A DNA stretch of 8,480 nt from CBFHOS01 sp965657645 (GTDB taxonomy: Bacteria; Pseudomonadota; Alphaproteobacteria; Puniceispirillales; Puniceispirillaceae). Shown here in pieces: positions 6,858-8,480 of the stretch (position 1 is its first letter; the number at the start of each line of letters is the position of its first letter). The DNA lies in NCBI GenBank assembly GCA_965657645.1, contig CBFHOS010000047.1:1-8480 (forward strand). The letters are read 5' to 3'. The notes under the pieces are model-generated. The model did not search any database. It saw nothing but the letters and a program-made list of their open reading frames with translations, and was not told the origin of the DNA. The position numbers were made by a program, and so were the translations under genes.

Positions 6858-6906
6858 TGGCTCCCCGGGACGGATTCGAACCGCCGGCCAAGCGATTAAC
6901 AGTCGC
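6858..6906 (-). pseudogene. tRNA-Asn(GUU) 3' fragment, candidate att site
   Basis: Read on the minus strand, this is the 3' half of a tRNA-Asn gene. It has an anticodon stem-loop GCGA-CTGTTAA-TCGC with anticodon GTT (plus bases 6898-6900), a T-arm GGCGG-TTCGAAT-CCGTC, acceptor strand CCGGGGA, discriminator G and encoded CCA (6858-6860). The 5' half is missing. Minus-strand sequence beyond 6906 has no D-arm and no TCCCCGG acceptor partner, and none is found on the other side, so a permuted tRNA gene is also excluded. A fragment running from the anticodon stem to CCA is what tyrosine-recombinase elements leave at the far attachment site. By that logic the element would lie to the right, with the his operon as original flank. 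A plus-strand reading frame across it (6791-6976) is an artefact of the tRNA sequence. Confidence 0.8.
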
Positions 6907-6945
6907 AAGGAAAACTGCTAGAATTTGGCGGCAGTCAAGCGATTA
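6889..6945. repeat. Direct repeat CAAGCGATTA beside the tRNA fragment
   Basis: CAAGCGATTA occurs at 6889-6898, inside the tRNA anticodon arm, and again at 6936-6945, 47 bases on, in the same orientation. The second copy is outside recognisable tRNA sequence. It could be a remnant of a second crossover or an integrase arm site, or chance. Confidence 0.4.
6896..6924 (+). promoter_or_regulatory. Sigma-70-type promoter for the fumarylacetoacetase-like gene
   Basis: TTAACA (6896-6901) and TAGAAT (6919-6924) each match five of six consensus positions, with the ideal 17-base spacer and an extended -10 (TGC directly before TAGAAT). Transcription would begin near 6931, giving a leader of about 50 bases to the ATG at 6980. 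The -35 box lies within the anticodon loop of the tRNA-Asn fragment, while the -10 is outside it, so the promoter spans the presumed integration junction. Confidence 0.6.
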
Positions 6946-6979
6946 TCCCCAGTCATCTTTCGTAACAAGGAGATGACAA

Positions 6980-7969
6980 ATGACACAATTCGATATATTC
7001 AACGACTACGCACAGCCCACCCACGAAGAGAACACCAGCTCAAACGATGTTGCCCCGGTGGTCGACAAACCAGTCAAGCCACAGGCGAAACCTATTGACA
7101 CATCAGCGACTAACATCCTTGCGACGAATGTTGGCACGATGTTTAGAGGGGCTGAAAATGCGTTGCCACCAAACTGGCTTCATATTCCTATTGGCTATAA
7201 TGGCCGCGCCTCATCTGTGGTGGTCTCAGGCACGGATATTACGCGCCCACATGGCCAGCTAAAGCCACCAGCTGCTGATATCCCGCATTTTGGCCCGTCA
7301 AACCGGTTTGATTTTGAACTTGAGATGGGCGCGATTATTGGCCAGCCAAGTGATGGTCCTGTCTCAGTTGATGAAGCTGATGCGATGATTTTCGGCTATG
7401 TGTTGTTAAATGATTGGTCAGCGCGTGATATCCAAGCATGGGAATATCAGCCGCTCGGCCCGTTTCAGGCAAAGGCAACTGCCACCACTATCTCGCCTTG
7501 GATTGTGACATGTACGGCATTAGAGCCGTTCCGCGTTGATACGCCGGAACGTATTGTGCCATTGCTGGACCATATCAAGGATACAGGGCCAATGTTATAT
7601 GACATTGACTTGGCGGTGAGCTTGACAACAAAAGACGGTGTTAGCGCAGAGATTACGCATACCAATTACAAGGAAATGTATTACTCATCAGCCCAGCAAT
7701 TAGCCCATCATGCCAGCTCTGGCTGTCCGATGAATGTCGGCGATCTGATAGGCTCTGGCACCGTATCAGGGCCAGAACGTGGCAATCGCGGCAGCTTGCT
7801 GGAATTGTCATGGGGCGGCAAAGAGCCGCTAGAAATTGGCCCTGACCTTGAGCGGTCATTCATTGAAGATCATGATAGCATCTCGATGCGTGCATCAGCG
7901 CAAGGCGATGGTTATAAAATTGGTTTTGGCGCATGTGATGGCACCTTACTGCCAGCAACCAAAGCCTAG
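6980..7969 (+). CDS. Fumarylacetoacetase-like hydrolase lacking the N-terminal domain
   Basis: From about residue 48 to the end (329) this aligns well with fumarylacetoacetase, the last enzyme of tyrosine/homogentisate breakdown: ATNVGTMFRG, GYNGRASSVVVSGT, FELEMGAIIG, NDWSARDIQAWEYQPLGPF, GSGTVSGPERGNRGS and the C-terminal QGDGYKIGFG. Metal and active-site residues remain at Glu113, Glu115, Asp145, Gln152, Lys165, Thr261 and Glu275. The usual N-terminal domain of roughly 100 residues is missing (family length about 420). Residues 1-45 are an unrelated, Pro/Asn/Asp-rich stretch. Where the family has YTDFYxSxxHATNVG, this protein has IDTSATNILATNVG. The first metal Asp seems kept (Asp40), but the catalytic histidine is Leu47 and the conserved tyrosine is Ser42. 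An excellent AAGGAG (6967-6972) supports this start. No frame upstream encodes the missing part. It may be inactive, or work on another substrate. A metallo-beta-lactamase-fold gene follows after 28 bases. Confidence 0.85.
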   Translation: MTQFDIFNDYAQPTHEENTSSNDVAPVVDKPVKPQAKPIDTSATNILATNVGTMFRGAENALPPNWLHIPIGYNGRASSVVVSGTDITRPHGQLKPPAADIPHFGPSNRFDFELEMGAIIGQPSDGPVSVDEADAMIFGYVLLNDWSARDIQAWEYQPLGPFQAKATATTISPWIVTCTALEPFRVDTPERIVPLLDHIKDTGPMLYDIDLAVSLTTKDGVSAEITHTNYKEMYYSSAQQLAHHASSGCPMNVGDLIGSGTVSGPERGNRGSLLELSWGGKEPLEIGPDLERSFIEDHDSISMRASAQGDGYKIGFGACDGTLLPATKA

Positions 7970-7997
7970 ATACGGATTAAAAAAAGGAATTGAGATA

Positions 7998-8480
7998 ATG
8001 GCAAAAGCTTTCGCATCGCAAGGTGATATGGCTGAAAAGAAAATCAGCTTTACTGAAATTGGTGAGGGACTCTATGCTTTCACAGCCGAAGGTGACCCCA
8101 ATTCTGGGGTGATTATCGGTGATGATAGCGTGATGATTATCGAAGCACAGGCCACACCGCGCCTGGCACAAAAGGTCATTGATTGTGTACGCACTGTGAC
8201 CGACAAGCCGATTACCCATCTTGCTTTGACGCATTATCATGCGGTGCGTGTTTTGGGTGCATCTGCGTTTCAGGCGCCCAATATTTTAATGTCTGATGTC
8301 GCACGCTCTATGGTGGTGGAACGCGGGCAAGAAGATTGGGATAGCGAATTTGGCCGTTTTCCCCGCCTGTTTGAAGGGCATGAATCGATCCCCGGCCTGA
8401 CATGGCCAACCACGACATTTTCAGATTCAATGACGTTATATCTCGGCAATCGCCGCGTTGATTTAATGCATCTTGGTCGT
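7998..8480 (+). CDS. Metallo-beta-lactamase-fold protein with altered metal motif (3' end outside window)
   Basis: The first 161 codons of a gene cut by the window edge. AAGG (7984-7987), ten bases before ATG 7998, marks the start. It begins 28 bases after the fumarylacetoacetase-like gene and is probably cotranscribed. The N-terminal half of an MBL fold is recognisable: a first strand pair GEGLYAFTAEGDPNSGVIIG (22-41), VMIIEAQATP (45-54, Glu49 where Asp is common), a helix, then PITHLALTHYHAVRVLGASAF (71-91), and LMHLGR (156-161) entering the next conserved strand. The canonical HxHxDH reads HYHAVR (79-84): the first two histidines remain, but Asp and the third His are Val and Arg. A normal two-metal site is therefore unlikely; one metal or a non-hydrolytic role is possible. 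Specific function unknown. Confidence 0.8.
   Translation, partial: MAKAFASQGDMAEKKISFTEIGEGLYAFTAEGDPNSGVIIGDDSVMIIEAQATPRLAQKVIDCVRTVTDKPITHLALTHYHAVRVLGASAFQAPNILMSDVARSMVVERGQEDWDSEFGRFPRLFEGHESIPGLTWPTTTFSDSMTLYLGNRRVDLMHLGR

Noticed and set aside
6791..6976. A 61-codon plus-strand reading frame between hisIE and the fumarylacetoacetase-like gene
   Set aside because: Its middle (APRDGFEPPAKR) is the familiar false translation of a tRNA T-arm region; it overlaps the tRNA-Asn fragment and the promoter and has no ribosome site.
6795..6979. A permuted or split but functional tRNA-Asn gene
   Set aside because: Neither side of the fragment carries a D-arm or a TCCCCGG acceptor strand on the minus strand, so the 5' half is absent.
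7977..8240. Minus-strand 87-codon frame at the start of the MBL-fold gene
   Set aside because: The plus-strand frame encodes a recognisable MBL fold with a good ribosome site; the antisense frame is a shadow.

Overview
The window is bacterial DNA with roughly balanced base composition. It carries a compact histidine-biosynthesis operon in the middle, an unrelated iron dioxygenase gene on the left, and an accessory-looking segment on the right. All genes read left to right. The organism is most likely a proteobacterium. The His proteins look like the gammaproteobacterial/Bacteroidetes set: long-form HisG, fused HisIE, and HisF, HisH and HisA close to the E. coli versions as I remember them. 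The tRNA-Asn remnant, with a CCGGGGA acceptor strand, would also fit an alphaproteobacterium such as a marine SAR116-type cell. That assignment is tentative, and the operon could have been acquired as a block.

Layout. (1) Bases 31-855: a phytanoyl-CoA dioxygenase family protein closest to the PHYHD1 type. (2) Bases 856-1010: an intergenic region with two inverted repeats and weak promoter candidates. (3) Bases 1011-6794: a YerC/TrpR-family regulator, then hisG, a hisC-hisB fusion, hisH, hisA, hisF and hisIE. All are closely spaced, with a stop/start overlap at hisA/hisF and 2 bases between hisF and hisIE. (4) Bases 6795-6979: a tandem duplication of the hisIE 3' end, the 3' half of a tRNA-Asn gene on the minus strand, and a strong-looking promoter whose -35 box lies inside the tRNA fragment. 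(5) Bases 6980-7969: a fumarylacetoacetase-like protein without its N-terminal domain. (6) Bases 7998 to the window end: the start of a metallo-beta-lactamase-fold protein with an altered metal motif.

How the genes work together. The operon encodes ATP phosphoribosyltransferase (HisG), PRA-CH/PRA-PH (HisIE), the ProFAR isomerase (HisA), the HisH-HisF synthase, and the dehydratase and aminotransferase joined in one chain. Histidinol-phosphate phosphatase and histidinol dehydrogenase (hisD) are absent and must be encoded elsewhere. Gene order matches the E. coli operon after removal of hisD and of the phosphatase half of hisNB. That suggests the HisC-HisB fusion arose by deletion of the phosphatase segment. 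The YerC-type repressor as first gene suggests local transcriptional control in place of a His leader peptide, of which I see no trace.

Most worth a second look: the HisC-HisB fusion; the regulator with candidate operators; the tRNA-Asn 3' fragment as a likely integration scar; the promoter spanning that junction; and the truncated fumarylacetoacetase-like protein, which lacks the usual catalytic histidine.
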